Assembly (NCBI GenBank): GCA_013368375.1
Contig: JAACJP010000050.1
Coordinates: forward strand, 1 to 64,000
Direction: 5' to 3'
DNA length: 64,000 bases
Source: Tricholomella constricta
Lineage: Eukaryota; Basidiomycota; Agaricomycetes; Agaricales; Lyophyllaceae
Below the pieces are notes generated by a model. That model ran no database searches, was not told the DNA's origin, and saw only the letters and a program-made list of their open reading frames with translations. This document shows, piece after piece, positions 1 through 9,881 of this stretch (position 1 is the first letter of the stretch; each line of letters begins with the position of its first letter). A program made the position numbers and the translations under genes.

Positions 1-575
1 GTTCGGGGTTGATGATCCATCCCCATGGTTTCGACTAGGAGCTCGTGCGCTTGTCGCGAAAACTCTTCCCGCGTCATGCGGAGCTCGTAGAGTATCCTTT
101 CGTGGTCTGAACCGTGTAGGAAGGGGTTTTGTTGACGAGCGAAGTGTCCCTGTCCCTCCTCCCGAGCCCTATCCCTCCTCTGGAACATCTCCGGGTGCCT
201 CAACCTTTCGTAGTATGACCCGGGAGTCTGGTTACTTGAAGGCGGAGGTCCGGAGGCCGTTGCGGATGGTGGTAAGGGGGGATAGTTGGGGGTGGCGAGT
301 TGGTAGGACGGGTTGAATACGTTTGAGGGGGTCCGGGGTAGGGGTCGTCGAGGGTCCTGACTGGCTGAGGAAAAGTCCCCCTCGTGTTGGCCTGGTTGGA
401 AAATGTTGTGTTCCAGCCTGGACCTGTTGGTTCCGAAGGTCCCTTGCATCATGTGTCCTGTTGAGGCAGGGGAGGTTTCGAAAGGTGGTGGTGAAGGTCT
501 TCTTTGTGTGAAAGAGGGACCTTCGAAGTTTTGATAGCGGACTGTGGTGTTGGGCTCCACTATCGTTGAGGACAT
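1..575 (-). CDS. Gypsy-0 gag-like protein, N-terminal part (runs off the left edge)
   Basis: From an ATG at 575 the minus strand stays open for 191 codons to the window edge, so the gene is incomplete. The N-terminal two thirds is rich in Pro, Ser, Thr and Gln and looks disordered. The last ~60 residues are charged and probably helical (for example RRDRAREEG and ERILYELRMTREEF), as in capsid-type gag proteins. It starts only 17 nt after the primer-binding site that follows the LTR, which is where gag of an LTR element starts. No zinc knuckle is reached inside the window. The gag call rests on this position plus composition; it could be a different first protein of the element. Confidence 0.6.
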   Translation of the reverse strand, partial: MSSTIVEPNTTVRYQNFEGPSFTQRRPSPPPFETSPASTGHMMQGTFGTNRSRLEHNIFQPGQHEGDFSSASQDPRRPLPRTPSNVFNPSYQLATPNYPPLPPSATASGPPPSSNQTPGSYYERLRHPEMFQRRDRAREEGQGHFARQQNPFLHGSDHERILYELRMTREEFSRQAHELLVETMGMDHQPR

Positions 576-592
576 GTCCGGTGGGTGGGTAG

Positions 593-604
593 ACCTCGAT
601 ATTA
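593..604 (-). other. Self-priming primer-binding site of Gypsy-0
   Basis: Directly after the LTR end (CTAACA) the minus strand reads TAATATCGAGGT. Its exact reverse complement, ACCTCGATATTA, lies inside the same LTR at 859-848 (minus strand), 31 nt downstream of a TATATG box at 890-885. In Tf1/sushi-type elements the first ~11 nt of the mRNA fold back onto the primer site. The position and 12/12 match here fit that mechanism. Confidence 0.7.
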
Positions 605-962
605 TGTTAGGACCTGTGTAGCACGCCGGTTACAGAGTTATTCTGGAACCACCGAAGCGGACAGGCCTGACGTCCGTCAAGGAAGACGGCCTACGAAGGA
701 GTATTCGGAGGTCGTGAGCGTTGACGGAGGTGTTCACCGGGGCTAATTCGAACGAACGAGCTCAAGTGATACGGGTGTGAAGCCAAATAGATTGAGAGAG
801 AGAGAGAGAAACGAGAACGAGAATCGAGAACTAGTCTTAACAATAGGTAATATCGAGGTAAGGTGTCCGAAAAGAAAGTGGTGTCATATATGTACGGCGG
901 ACGTGCGTGGGAAAGCGTAGTGGGTGTGACTTTAGGGGTGGTCGTTAGGGACGTTCGTGACA
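605..962 (-). repeat. LTR (5') of Gypsy-0
   Basis: On the minus strand this 358-bp segment starts TGTCACGAACG and ends CTAACA, the usual TG...CA termini. It holds a TATATG box and, 31 nt on, the 12-mer complementary to the primer site, so R would start at about 859. No second copy is in the window, so the ends are inferred from termini and context. It abuts the truncated 5' LTR of Gypsy-1 at 963, which suggests that Gypsy-0 is inserted in that LTR. A (GA)n run at 790-811 lies inside. Confidence 0.6.
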
Positions 963-1082
963 TCTATTCTCATTGGATTCCCCTCTGCCAGGTAGGTTTA
1001 TTTACGCTCTCTATCATACATAATATAACATTGGATTCCCCTCTGCCAGCACGACTGAGCTCTGCGCTGAGGTCACCCTAAC
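963..1082 (+). repeat. 5' LTR of Gypsy-1, R-U5 part only
   Basis: Matches 6806-6925 of the 3' LTR with two differences in 120 bp (A/G near 1013 and at 1075). The whole U3 and the first four bases of the predicted R are missing. The break coincides with the end of the Gypsy-0 LTR, so the lost U3 may lie beyond the left edge. Confidence 0.8.
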
Positions 1083-1085
1083 GGC

Positions 1086-1097
1086 AGAATAGAGTAA
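1086..1097 (+). other. Self-priming primer-binding site of Gypsy-1
   Basis: AGAATAGAGTAA begins 3 nt after the LTR end and is the exact reverse complement of TTACTCTATTCT at 6802-6813 in the 3' LTR. That LTR segment lies 33 nt downstream of TATATA at 6769, the expected mRNA start. Gypsy-2 and -3 show the same pairing with a compensating G-C to C-G change. Confidence 0.75.
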
Positions 1098-1210
1098 CTC
1101 TAGAAACCCGACGAAGCCGACCGATCCGCTTCCGCGCCGAAACACGCGTCTGCTACACGCGACCGTCCAACGCGCGCTCGCTCCGATCGCCCGCCCAGTC
1201 CCGTTTCGAG

Positions 1211-2388
1211 ATGTCCGAATTTGGTGACATGTCGCAGCGACCGTTCTCTCCCTTCCTCACGATGGAGGAGCGGTTGGCGAATATGGAAGCCACAATTTCG
1301 GCTCTCTCTGCCTCCAACACCTCCAACTCGGCCTCTATGGACCGCCTCTCCGCTCTTTTCGAAAAATTCATGTCGGGGACACCCCCCAATCCCACCCCCG
1401 CTGCTCCCGAAGCAGACACGACCCCTCCGCCGCCTGAGACGACCACCCCGCTGCCAGGCTCTCCGCGATCGGGATCGCACCACCTCCGACCGTCGCCCCC
1501 TCCCATTTACGACGGCGCCCAATCGGGCGGTCGCGCGTTCTTGAACGCCTGCAAGCTCTACTTCTCCTTGTGCGGGGGAAGTTTCGCCGATGACCACGCC
1601 CGAATAGTATGGGTGCTGTCGTACATGCAGCACAGGCGAGCCGCCGACTTCGTCAGTCGGGTGTTCCAGTTCGGAACCGCCAAGGACGTCTTTCCCACCT
1701 GGAAGGACTTCGAAGACACCTTCCGTGGCGAGTTCTTCCTCTTCGACGAGGTCGCCGATGCCGCGCTCATCCTGGAGTCGACGGTGTACTTCCAGAACGG
1801 TTGATCGATCGACGAGTACATCGACTTGTTCCGATCCCTGTGGGTCAAGGCGGGCTACCCAGATGGGCGTCACCTGGTCCTCAAATTCCGTCGGGGAATG
1901 GACCCGAAGCTCTCGAGGCGACTCACGACGAGAAGATTGAGGAGTGGCTGAGGATCGCTCGTTCTCAAGATTTCATCATGAGGTCGGAGGATGACTTCCA
2001 CCGTCGGATGGTCCCGACAAAGGCGCCCGACAGCCGCCCGCCCACCGCTGCAGCTGCACGATGGGCGTTCGCTACTGCCCCCGCTCCCGCTCCCCCCGCC
2101 CCCCGCGCTCCTGTCGCACCAGCCCCCAGGCCGATCCCCCAGGGCATCCCAATGGACGTAGATCGGATGCACGATCGAGTCGCGCCTGCCGACGACCACT
2201 GTTTCCGGTGCAAAAAACAGGGTCACTACTCTCGTGACTGCCCTTTGCGCTGGGACGTGCGCCACATGCTCGATGATGAGCTGGAGGCGCTTATCATGGA
2301 ACGTCTAGCTCGCAAGGACGCAGTCCCCGCTGACCCGACTCCATCGTCGGCCGACGCGACCGCCTCCGACGCCGAGGAGGGTTTTTAA
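1211..2388 (+). pseudogene. Gypsy-1 gag, broken
   Basis: Starts at ATG 1211, matching the gag start in Gypsy-2 and -3 (MSEFGD). The first ~198 codons are a capsid-like region. An in-frame TGA at 1802-1804 replaces an Arg codon of the other copies, and a small deletion around 1920-1935 shifts the frame. The C-terminal part is then read in the frame that ends at TAA 2386-2388. It contains a Pro/Ala-rich linker and a CCHC zinc knuckle (CFRCKKQGHYSRDC, about 2197-2240), the RNA-binding nucleocapsid module. Intact copies in the window encode 405 residues. Confidence 0.85.
2382..2388 (+). promoter_or_regulatory. Putative -1 frameshift site at the gag stop (Gypsy-1)
   Basis: Gag ends GGT-TTT-TAA. 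The pol frame is -1 and stays open across this point, and pol has no ATG before its protease domain. A slip of the Phe tRNA on T-TTT next to the stop would join gag to pol. The same T-TTT-TAR stretch sits at the gag stop of Gypsy-2 (39978-39989) and Gypsy-3 (53940-53951). Confidence 0.5.
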
Positions 2389-5300
2389 TCGCACAACGGG
2401 TGGAACGTACGCCCCCGTTGTCTAGTCGTAATCGGTTCGCTCCTTTATCCGTAGAATACACCAATACACCTAATATTGCTGCTATTCCGACGAGTGAACC
2501 GACCGACAAAGACGTACAAAACCCCTCCGACCCGACGACACCGATCGCAGTCGCAAAGCCGATCGCCCCGTCGCGTCGTAGCCTACCCCGCTGGGAAAAG
2601 CGACTTCCTAGTCGCTTCATCGCCGCTGCCTCCCCCTCCCCCTGCCCCAGATCCCTGTGGCTCAACGTCGAACTGGAGACCACCGACACCCAGGAGTCGC
2701 ATGCCATCACTGCCCTAGTGGACAGCGGAGCGACCGGCAGTTTTCTCAATGTCGCTTTCGTCGAGAAACACAAGCTCACGACCAAGGTGCTTAGTCAGCC
2801 ATCCCCGGTTTACAATGTGGACGGCACCCTCAACGAAGGCGGTTCGGTCTCTTGCATTGTAGACGCTGTCTTGCGATACAACGGTCATACCGAACGAGCC
2901 GTCTTCGGGGTCACCCAGTTAGGCAAGCAAGACATGATCCTCGGGTTCAACTGGCTTAAAAACCATAACCCCGAGATCGACTGGGAGACCAAGGAGGTGA
3001 AGATGAGTCGCTGTCCGACGCAGTGCGACACCTGCAAGGACGAGGTCAAAGCCGATCGGCGCGCACGCACCAGAGTGCGCGCAGCAATCCGCGCCTGTCG
3101 AGCCGATGGTATCCCGATGACTGAGCCCGACCTGCAAGCCCCGACCAACCCGTATGTCGAGGACGACTCTGATGATGAGGAGTTCCTCCCCTACACCCCG
3201 ATCCTGGAGGAACCTGACCCAGAGTCTGACGACTTCCTGGTGGAAACCTTCCTGAATGGCGATCGCATCTTCGCGACCGCGATCCATCCGACTCCGACCG
3301 CCGAACATATTCGGGCCAGCCAAACGACATCACAGCAACTTGCGGAAGCGCACGCTGCTAACTCCGTGCCCAGAACTTTCCGCGACGCAGTACCGACCCA
3401 CCTCCACGACTTTGAAGATGTCTTCTCCAAAGTCGCATTCGATGAGCTTCCAGAGCGCAAGCAATGGGACCATGCCATCAAACTGGAGCCGGGCGCATCG
3501 CCGACGGGCACGAAGGTCTACCCGCTCTCACCGGCAGAACAGGTCGAACTCGACGCGTTCCTCAAGGAGAACCTCGAGACAGGTCGCATCCGACCGTCCA
3601 AGTCGCCCATGGCGTCGCCGGTCTTCTTCATCAAGAAGAAGGACGGGTCGCTCCGACTGGTTCAGGACTATCGGACGCTCAATGCGCTCACGGTGAAGAA
3701 CCGATACCCGCTGCCCCTCATTAGCGAACTGGTGAATAACCTTCGTGGCGCGCGGTACTTCACCAAGTTGGACGTCCGATGGGGGTACAAAAATGTCCAG
3801 ATCAAGGAAGGCGACGAGTGGAAGGCAGCGTTTCGGACGAATCGCGGCCTCTTCGAGCCGCTCGTCATGTTCTTTGGCCTCACAAACAGCCCCGCCACAT
3901 TTCAGACCATGATGAATGATATCTTCCGCGATCTGATTGCCGAAGGTGTTGTTTGCGTGTACCTCGACGACATCTTGATTTATACAAAGACGCTAGAGGA
4001 ACACCGTCGGGTCACGCGACTGGTACTGGACCGACTCCGCGAACATCAGCTGTTCTTAAAGCCCGAGAAATGCGAATTCCAGCAGACTAAGATCGAGTAT
4101 CTCGGGCTGATCATTTCGCAAGGGCAAGCGGAAATGGATCCGGTTAAAGTCGCTGGAGTGTTGGAATGGCCGGCGCCGAAGAACAAGAAGGAGGTGCAAG
4201 CGTTCCTAGGCTTCACCAATTTCTACCGACGGTTCATCCAGGACTTCTCGCACCACGCCCGACCCCTGTTCGATCTGACGGGCAAGGACGTCGCCTGGCG
4301 GTGGGGAGAGTCGGAGCAATCAGCCTTTGGCCTCTTGAAGTCTGCGATCACGTCGCGACCGGTGCTCATGTTCCCCGATGACGACTGACCATACCGCATC
4401 AAAGCTGACTCATCTGACTTCGCAACAGGCGCGGTCCTGTCGCAGGAGTCGCCATCCGATGGCAAATGGCACCCAGTCGCGTTCTACTCGAAGAGCTTGA
4501 ACGCCGTCGAGCGGAACTACGAGATCCATGACAAAGAGATGCTGGCGATCATCCGGTCTCTGGAGGAATGGCGACACTTCGTAGAAGGCGCAAAGCACAA
4601 GGTGGAGATCTGGACCAACCACAAGAACCTTGAGTACTTCCTCACCGCAAAGAAACTCAATCGGCGTCAAGCCCGATGGTCGCTTTACCTCGCTAACTTC
4701 GACTTCGCCCTCCACCACCGTCCTGGCCGTAGCATGGGCAAACCCGACGCGTTATCGCGTCGCCCCGACCATGGCGACGGAAGCACCGACAACGCCAACA
4801 TCGTGCTGCTCAAACCCGAATTCTTCGCTGTTCGTGCAACTGAAGGCCTTGCACTGGTTGGAGAGGAGGATGATGTGCTGAAAGCAATCCGCAAGGGCAA
4901 TCGCGATGGAGCGCAGGAGGATGCGGTCGCGAAAGCGGCGCAACTGGTCAAAGCATCCAAGATTGCCGGCCGCTCCCTTCGCTTTGGCGAGTGGGGAGAG
5001 GAAGGCGGTCTGCTCACGTTCCGTGGACGGATCTATGTCCCGAACGTCCCAGACCTTCGCCGATGCATTGTGGAGCAGCACCACGACTCCAAGGTCGCTG
5101 GTCACCCCGGTCGCTGGAAGACGCTCAAACTGGTGTCGCGCAACTACTGGTGGCCCCAGATGTCGCGCTTCATCGGTTCATACACCAGCACCTGTGACAT
5201 GTGTCTGCGCACGAAACCTCGCCGCCAACTCCCCGTCGGACAGCTGCAGCCGCTTCCCATCCCCGAAGGCCGATGGAATGTCGTATCGGTCGACTTCATC

Positions 5301-6423
5301 ACCGAACTTCCAGAGTCCAACGGCCACGACGCGATCATGAATGTCGTGGATTCGGTCGGAAAGCGCGCGCACTTCATCGCGTCGCACACGACTTGTTCGG
5401 CCCTGGGAGCTGCGAACCTCTACCGTCGCCACGTCTGGAAGCTGCACGGTCTCCCCGACGCATTCGTCTCCGATCGAGGTCCACAGTTCGTCGCCGAGTT
5501 CACGCGCGAACTGTACAGACTTCTGGGTATCAAGCTGTCGGCCTCGACGGCATACCACCCACAGACCGACGGACAGACGGAGCGTGTCAACCAGGAACTG
5601 GAACAGTTCTTGCGAGTCTTCTGCAATGAGCGCCAGAACGATTGGGAGGATCTCCTGCCCGACGCCAAATTCAGTTACAACAACCATGTACATTCGGCGA
5701 TGCAGCAGACCCCCTTCCTGCTTGACACTGGTCGGCATCCACGCATGGGCTTTGAGCCGCGTCGGGGCGTTTCCAAGAACGAGTCAGCCGACGAGTTCGT
5801 GGAGCGCATGAAGGACGCACAGGAGGAAGCCAAGGCAGCGCTTTCAAAGGCCAAAGACGACATGGAGTGGTATTACAACCAGCGACACGCCCCAACGCCC
5901 GACTACCAGCCTGGCGACAAGGTATACTTGGACGCGACCGACATTTCTATGACCCGACCGTCTAAGAAGTTGTCGCATCGCTACCTTGGCCCTTTTGTCG
6001 TGCAAAGGCGAGTCGGCCCGTTGCATACCGCCTCCTGCTGCCTCAGTCCATGAAGCGCATCCACCCAGTCTTCCACGTTGTGAAGCTCATCCCCGCTGTC
6101 GCTGATCCAATCAAAGGTCGTCGATCCGATCCCCCGCCGCCCCCCGACATAATCGACGATGAACCCCATTACGAAGTTGAAAAGATCCTTGATAGCCGAA
6201 CCTTCCGCAAAAAACTACAGTACAAGGTCCTGTGGAAGGGCTATGGTTACGAAGAAGCTTCTTGGGAACCTCGCGAAAATGTCGCCGCCCCCGATCTGGT
6301 ACGAAAGTTCCACCGTGACAACCCTGACGCTGCCCGCCACATTCGTGGCATATTCACGTTATCCCCGGCCGTCTTCGCCACCGCGGCCCTGCACCGAGTC
6401 GTTGCGATTAAAAGGGGGGGTGA
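2389..6423 (+). pseudogene. Gypsy-1 pol (protease-RT-RNaseH-integrase-chromodomain), broken
   Basis: Domains in order: retropepsin active site DSGATG (~2725); reverse transcriptase with YLDD (~3960); RNase H; integrase with an HHCC zinc module (~5080-5215) and DDE core (VDFITELP, FVSDRGPQF, QTERVNQE); GPF module; and a C-terminal chromodomain (HYEVEKILDS...WKGYGYEEASWEP, ~6165-6275) that in such elements guides integration to heterochromatin. Lesions: CGA-to-TGA at 4386-4388, a one-base loss near 6022 that shifts the frame before the chromodomain, and a one-base loss near 6412 that removes the usual stop abutting the LTR. Catalytic residues otherwise look present. Confidence 0.9.
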
Positions 6424-6926
6424 TGTTAGGGGAACGCCCGTTCACGCCCTCCGACGCTCACCGACTGTCCCCCGACATGTGCGATCACTCCCGACCGATC
6501 GCGCCCCCGACCCCGACGCTCCGACCCAAGCGTCGGTGCACATACTTATACATCCCTGTCGCTACCTCCCCTTCCAGCGCGTGCCCGATCCCGACGTCCG
6601 ATATCCTGACGTCCGACATCCCGACGTCGGTCGCCCGACCTCGTGCCCGCACCCTGAGCCACGAGGATTGGACAGCGTCGGGAACGTGTACATTCACGTG
6701 CCGCTGCCCATCCGTTATCATTTACGTACCTTACACCCCAGAGAGCCGGCCCTCACGTATCTTACTCGTATATAGTCGTCCTCCTGACATGGGGGAATCC
6801 TTTACTCTATTCTCATTGGATTCCCCTCTGCCAGGTAGGTTTATTTACGCTCTCTATCGTACATAATATAACATTGGATTCCCCTCTGCCAGCACGACTG
6901 AGCTCTGCGCTGAGGTCGCCCTAACA
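6424..6926 (+). repeat. 3' LTR of Gypsy-1
   Basis: 503 bp, TGTTAG...CTAACA. TATATA at 6769-6774, predicted transcription start at 6802. The 17-mer GGATTCCCCTCTGCCAG occurs twice. The segment between the two CTCTGCCAG ends (6835-6892, starting GTAGGT and ending CAG) has the form of a 58-nt intron. Confidence 0.9.
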
Positions 6927-6986
6927 CGTTCGAGGCTTTCTCAAGGCGCGCTCTCTCCTCTCACACTTCCCTCTCCGCTGAGTACC

Positions 6987-7440
6987 ATGAATCCTTCACG
7001 CCCATACCAGCTCCCTGAACTCATGTACATTTTGCTACTGCTCCTTGCATAATTTTTTCTGCTGATAACGACTTTATCACAGCCTGCTCAATAGTCAAGA
7101 ACTCCGTGCCCTCGTCGATAAGCAGCCGGATCGGTGGCCAAAGGACATGCGCCTCAACTCCAAAACCGTGAAGAGGATGTTTGGAAAGGCCCTTCTTGAC
7201 CCTCGAAACAGCTTTACTACTGATGAGCCCCTCGCCATGGACAATTTTGCTGGTGGCACAAATCTCGACGGTGCTCTTGATTCGGCTTCTGCGAGTTTAA
7301 CGGTGAGTTCAATGGAACTAGCTCCCTCTCATTTTGTAACCTGACACATAGATCTGCAGAACAATATCTATGCTCTACACCCTGGATCATCAACAGGCTT
7401 CAGCAACACACGTCCATGCCTTGATGGGCCTCACAAATGT
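6987..7440 (+). pseudogene. Gene X, 5' half (exons 1-3), split by a nested transposon block
   Basis: ATG at 6987 (MNPSRPYQLPEL). Exon 1 is 6987-7024. Intron 1 (GTACAT...ACAG) is followed by exon 2 at 7083-7302 (NSQELRALVDKQPDRWPK). Intron 2 (GTGAGT...CTGCAG) leads to exon 3, 7360-7440. Exon 3 would end CACAAATGT, followed by GTAAGA, if the sequence at 43874 is joined; all phases are then consistent. I do not recognise the protein family. The 3' half is at 43922-45070, 36.4 kb away. The gene is broken as a transcription unit unless the insert is spliced out, which is unlikely. Confidence 0.6.
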
Positions 7441-7622
7441 TGCAGACGTGCGACAGGACTACTCAAGGTCGCAAGCCAGGTACGACACAGCCGATCCGTA
7501 CAAGTAGATTAGATTAAGCACGCTACTGAGGGTGGCAGTGCTACAGTAGAGAAGCCGAGCCACAGGGCAGGCACGGAATAGAACACTACCTCCACGCTGT
7601 CCATATGGATTCCCCGTCTCCA
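7441..7622 (+). repeat. 5' LTR of LTR-A
   Basis: TGCAGACGTG...CCGTCTCCA. Aligns end to end with 43688-43869; eight transitions, six of them at CpG/TpG or CpA sites. Confidence 0.88.
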
Positions 7623-7624
7623 TC

Positions 7625-7649
7625 TGGTGACGACAGCGTGATTCGAACC
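7625..7649 (+). other. tRNA-type primer-binding site of LTR-A
   Basis: Two bases after the LTR the sequence starts TGGTGACGACAGC and continues to GATTCGAAC. This is the layout of a tRNA 3' end read in antisense: CCA, discriminator, 7-nt acceptor strand, 5-nt T stem, T loop. The primer tRNA cannot be named by eye. It contrasts with the self-priming Gypsy elements in the same window. Confidence 0.7.
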
Positions 7650-7980
7650 CACACACGCAACTGACACCGAACTGACCACACTGCACCACGCCCACCTGAC
7701 CCAACCATTCCCCAAGTGTTTAAGTGACCCAGCGCCAGCGAATCCCAAGAAACCCCCACACTGTTTAATACTGGTACCACGTCCCACCATTCCAGAATGC
7801 GATAACAGAGGACGCTTTATAGCGTCTACGGCGTCGAGTTCTCTCTCCTCTGTGTCATCACTGTCCTCAAGCCCAACCTTGTACACCCTGTACGACACAT
7901 CTATCTCCGTTGCACCGCATTACACTTGGCCGCCACCCCCACTGCCCCCCTCACCTGTCCTACAACCACTAGAGTATGAC

Positions 7981-9017
7981 ATGCCAGACGAGAGTCTGAA
8001 GCTGTTCTGGGGCGACAGTCAGGACGGCGAAGATTGGCAGGACTTTGTCAACTCTATAGAGCGCAAGTTCATCGGGAAAAGCGCGGCAGACGCGGACAAG
8101 ATTCTCCTATTCACCCTTAGTCTGAAGACCGGCAGTGATGCCCATGCATGGCTCCGAGGCCTCCCCGCAGCTGACAAAGCCACCTGGACTGCGCTCGCTC
8201 ATAGCCGTGTACAACAGCAAATGGCCGGAGCGGATCGTAGCGGCAAAAACAAAGGACGAGAAGACGGCCCTGCTCGCAGCCGCTACTCTGAAGCCGGAGG
8301 ACGTAGGGAAGTGCATCACCACCAACGGAGTTGACGAGCTATCCCACATTGCATGGGCAGACAAAGTCGAGAAGCTGGCCAACGCGATACCGGATCGCGA
8401 CGGCCTCCTGATCAACGCAATGCGACAAGCCCTACCGTCAGCCATAAGGTCCATGCTAGGCTTGTACGACATGTGGGAGCTCTTCTGCAGAGCAGTACGA
8501 GCTCTCCCCCTCGAGCGTATCAAGGAGAATCAGGAGGAGGAGAACAAGAAGCGCAGGGTTAATGAGGAGCTGGAGGCGCTGAGGAGGGGACCACCGGCAG
8601 CGTCAACCAAAGGGCTCGGGGCTGCATTTCGAAGCCTCAACATAGGAACACCTAGCACGGCACCGCGAACACCACATCACACACAGCCAGCTGTCGGAAC
8701 AGCACCGAACCCACCACCCACGCTTCACAGCACTGCACCATGACAGCAACCCTCATTCCCCACATGCACCTACGCCGAACGCTAGGTGGACGTCTCACAA
8801 CTTGCCCTTCCCATCCACCCCAACACCCCAGCGGGCGTTGCACTCTACAACAACCAAATATCCAAGTGGCATGCGGACAACGGAACGAAGGGCCCCAACG
8901 AGTTGCGCCCATACCCACTCTCTCCCGGATCCAGCCCAGTTGCATCCAACGAATGCTGGAAATGCAGGCATATCGGGCACGTCAGCCCGAATTGCAACCA
9001 CCCCAGAGAGGTGCTTA
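7981..9017 (+). pseudogene. LTR-A gag, broken by frameshifts and interrupted
   Basis: An ATG at 7981 (MPDESLKLFWGDSQDGEDW) opens a capsid-like region that continues to about 8205. There one base change moves the frame to the one carrying a helical, charged region (to ~8580). A third frame (8786 on) holds a CCHC zinc knuckle, CWKCRHIGHVSPNC (~8953-8994). The DNA transposon begins a few codons later (after NHPREV). So gag has at least two frameshifts plus the insertion. The zinc knuckle and the position after the primer site support the gag call. Confidence 0.75.
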
Positions 9018-9881
9018 ACAAAGTTGCGTGGAGAAACTCACTTAGCCTTACAAAATTCACTTGAATTCACTTTTGGCAGGCCAAGCGAAATTGTCGAAGT
9101 CAAGCAAAGTGAAAGTGAAGTAAAAGTAACTTTAGTAACTTTCAAGTGATATTGTCCCAGCTCGCCGTCGTCGTTCCCACCATGATAATGGCTCTTGACA
9201 GCATGCATTGCGATTGAACTATCATCGAACACCTAGACAAAAGTTATTTTAAGCGTGAGCACGTGCTTGGCAACATCAGCGGCGCATTGGGCGCTTGATT
9301 CGCGTTTTCTCTCGTTGACCATTGCATCTTGAAAACCGGCCATATCTACTCTGTTCTGAACAACGTACTGCGTCAAACCCTCTGTGTATTCGAATCAATA
9401 CATTGTTTTTTCTCATTTTCCTGACCTTTGGGCTGAGGAGTGCCAACTTTGCCGATGCTGTGAGCTCAGAACACCACAGAGACGCTGTGCTGAACACTGC
9501 AGCTCTCATGCGGTGCCTTTTTAATGAAGGTGAGTCCTCCTGATGAGTAGTTTATGACAGTATTCCAACTTTATGTGCAAGGTATCACAAATGTCCAAGG
9601 CCATCATTCCGAACCTGGCTCCTTCAATGCAACACCATGACCTCCCATTGATAAGGCTCGTTTAAATTGCATTCGATTCACTAAGGACCTTTCTCTTGAG
9701 TTGCTTTATGTATGTTCTTCCCGTTTTAGAGAAGTCAGAATTTGCTGCCATGTCCAAATCGGTACGTCGACTTGAAATTCAATTTCTTTTCTCGATCACT
9801 CATTTTTTCCAATCTGTCTCTTCATCCTTGGTGCTTTTTCTGCCAGAATCTGACCCCTACACCCATTTCTGAAATCTTTCG

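Larger units (their letters stand above)
963..6926 (+). mobile_element. Gypsy-1: decayed Ty3/Gypsy chromovirus
   Basis: Order: partial LTR, self-priming site, gag with zinc knuckle, protease, reverse transcriptase, RNase H, integrase, chromodomain, 3' LTR. It is the same family as Gypsy-2 and Gypsy-3 but a diverged subfamily. Two nonsense codons (1802, 4386) and at least three frame changes disable it. No target duplication can be checked because the 5' end is disrupted. It lies just upstream of gene X in the same orientation. Confidence 0.9.

Noticed and set aside
605..962. Diverged U3 of the Gypsy-1 5' LTR
   Set aside because: No similarity to the 3' LTR U3 beyond TGTTAGG. The segment makes a complete LTR on the minus strand with its own TATA box, priming 12-mer and adjacent gag.
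7441..7702. tRNA-derived SINE on the minus strand (A and B boxes followed by a 182-bp body, second copy at 43688)
   Set aside because: The two 182-bp copies begin TG and end CA, are direct repeats flanking a block that splits gene X with a short target duplication, and are placed next to a primer site on one side and a purine tract on the other. They are LTRs; the tRNA likeness is the primer site.
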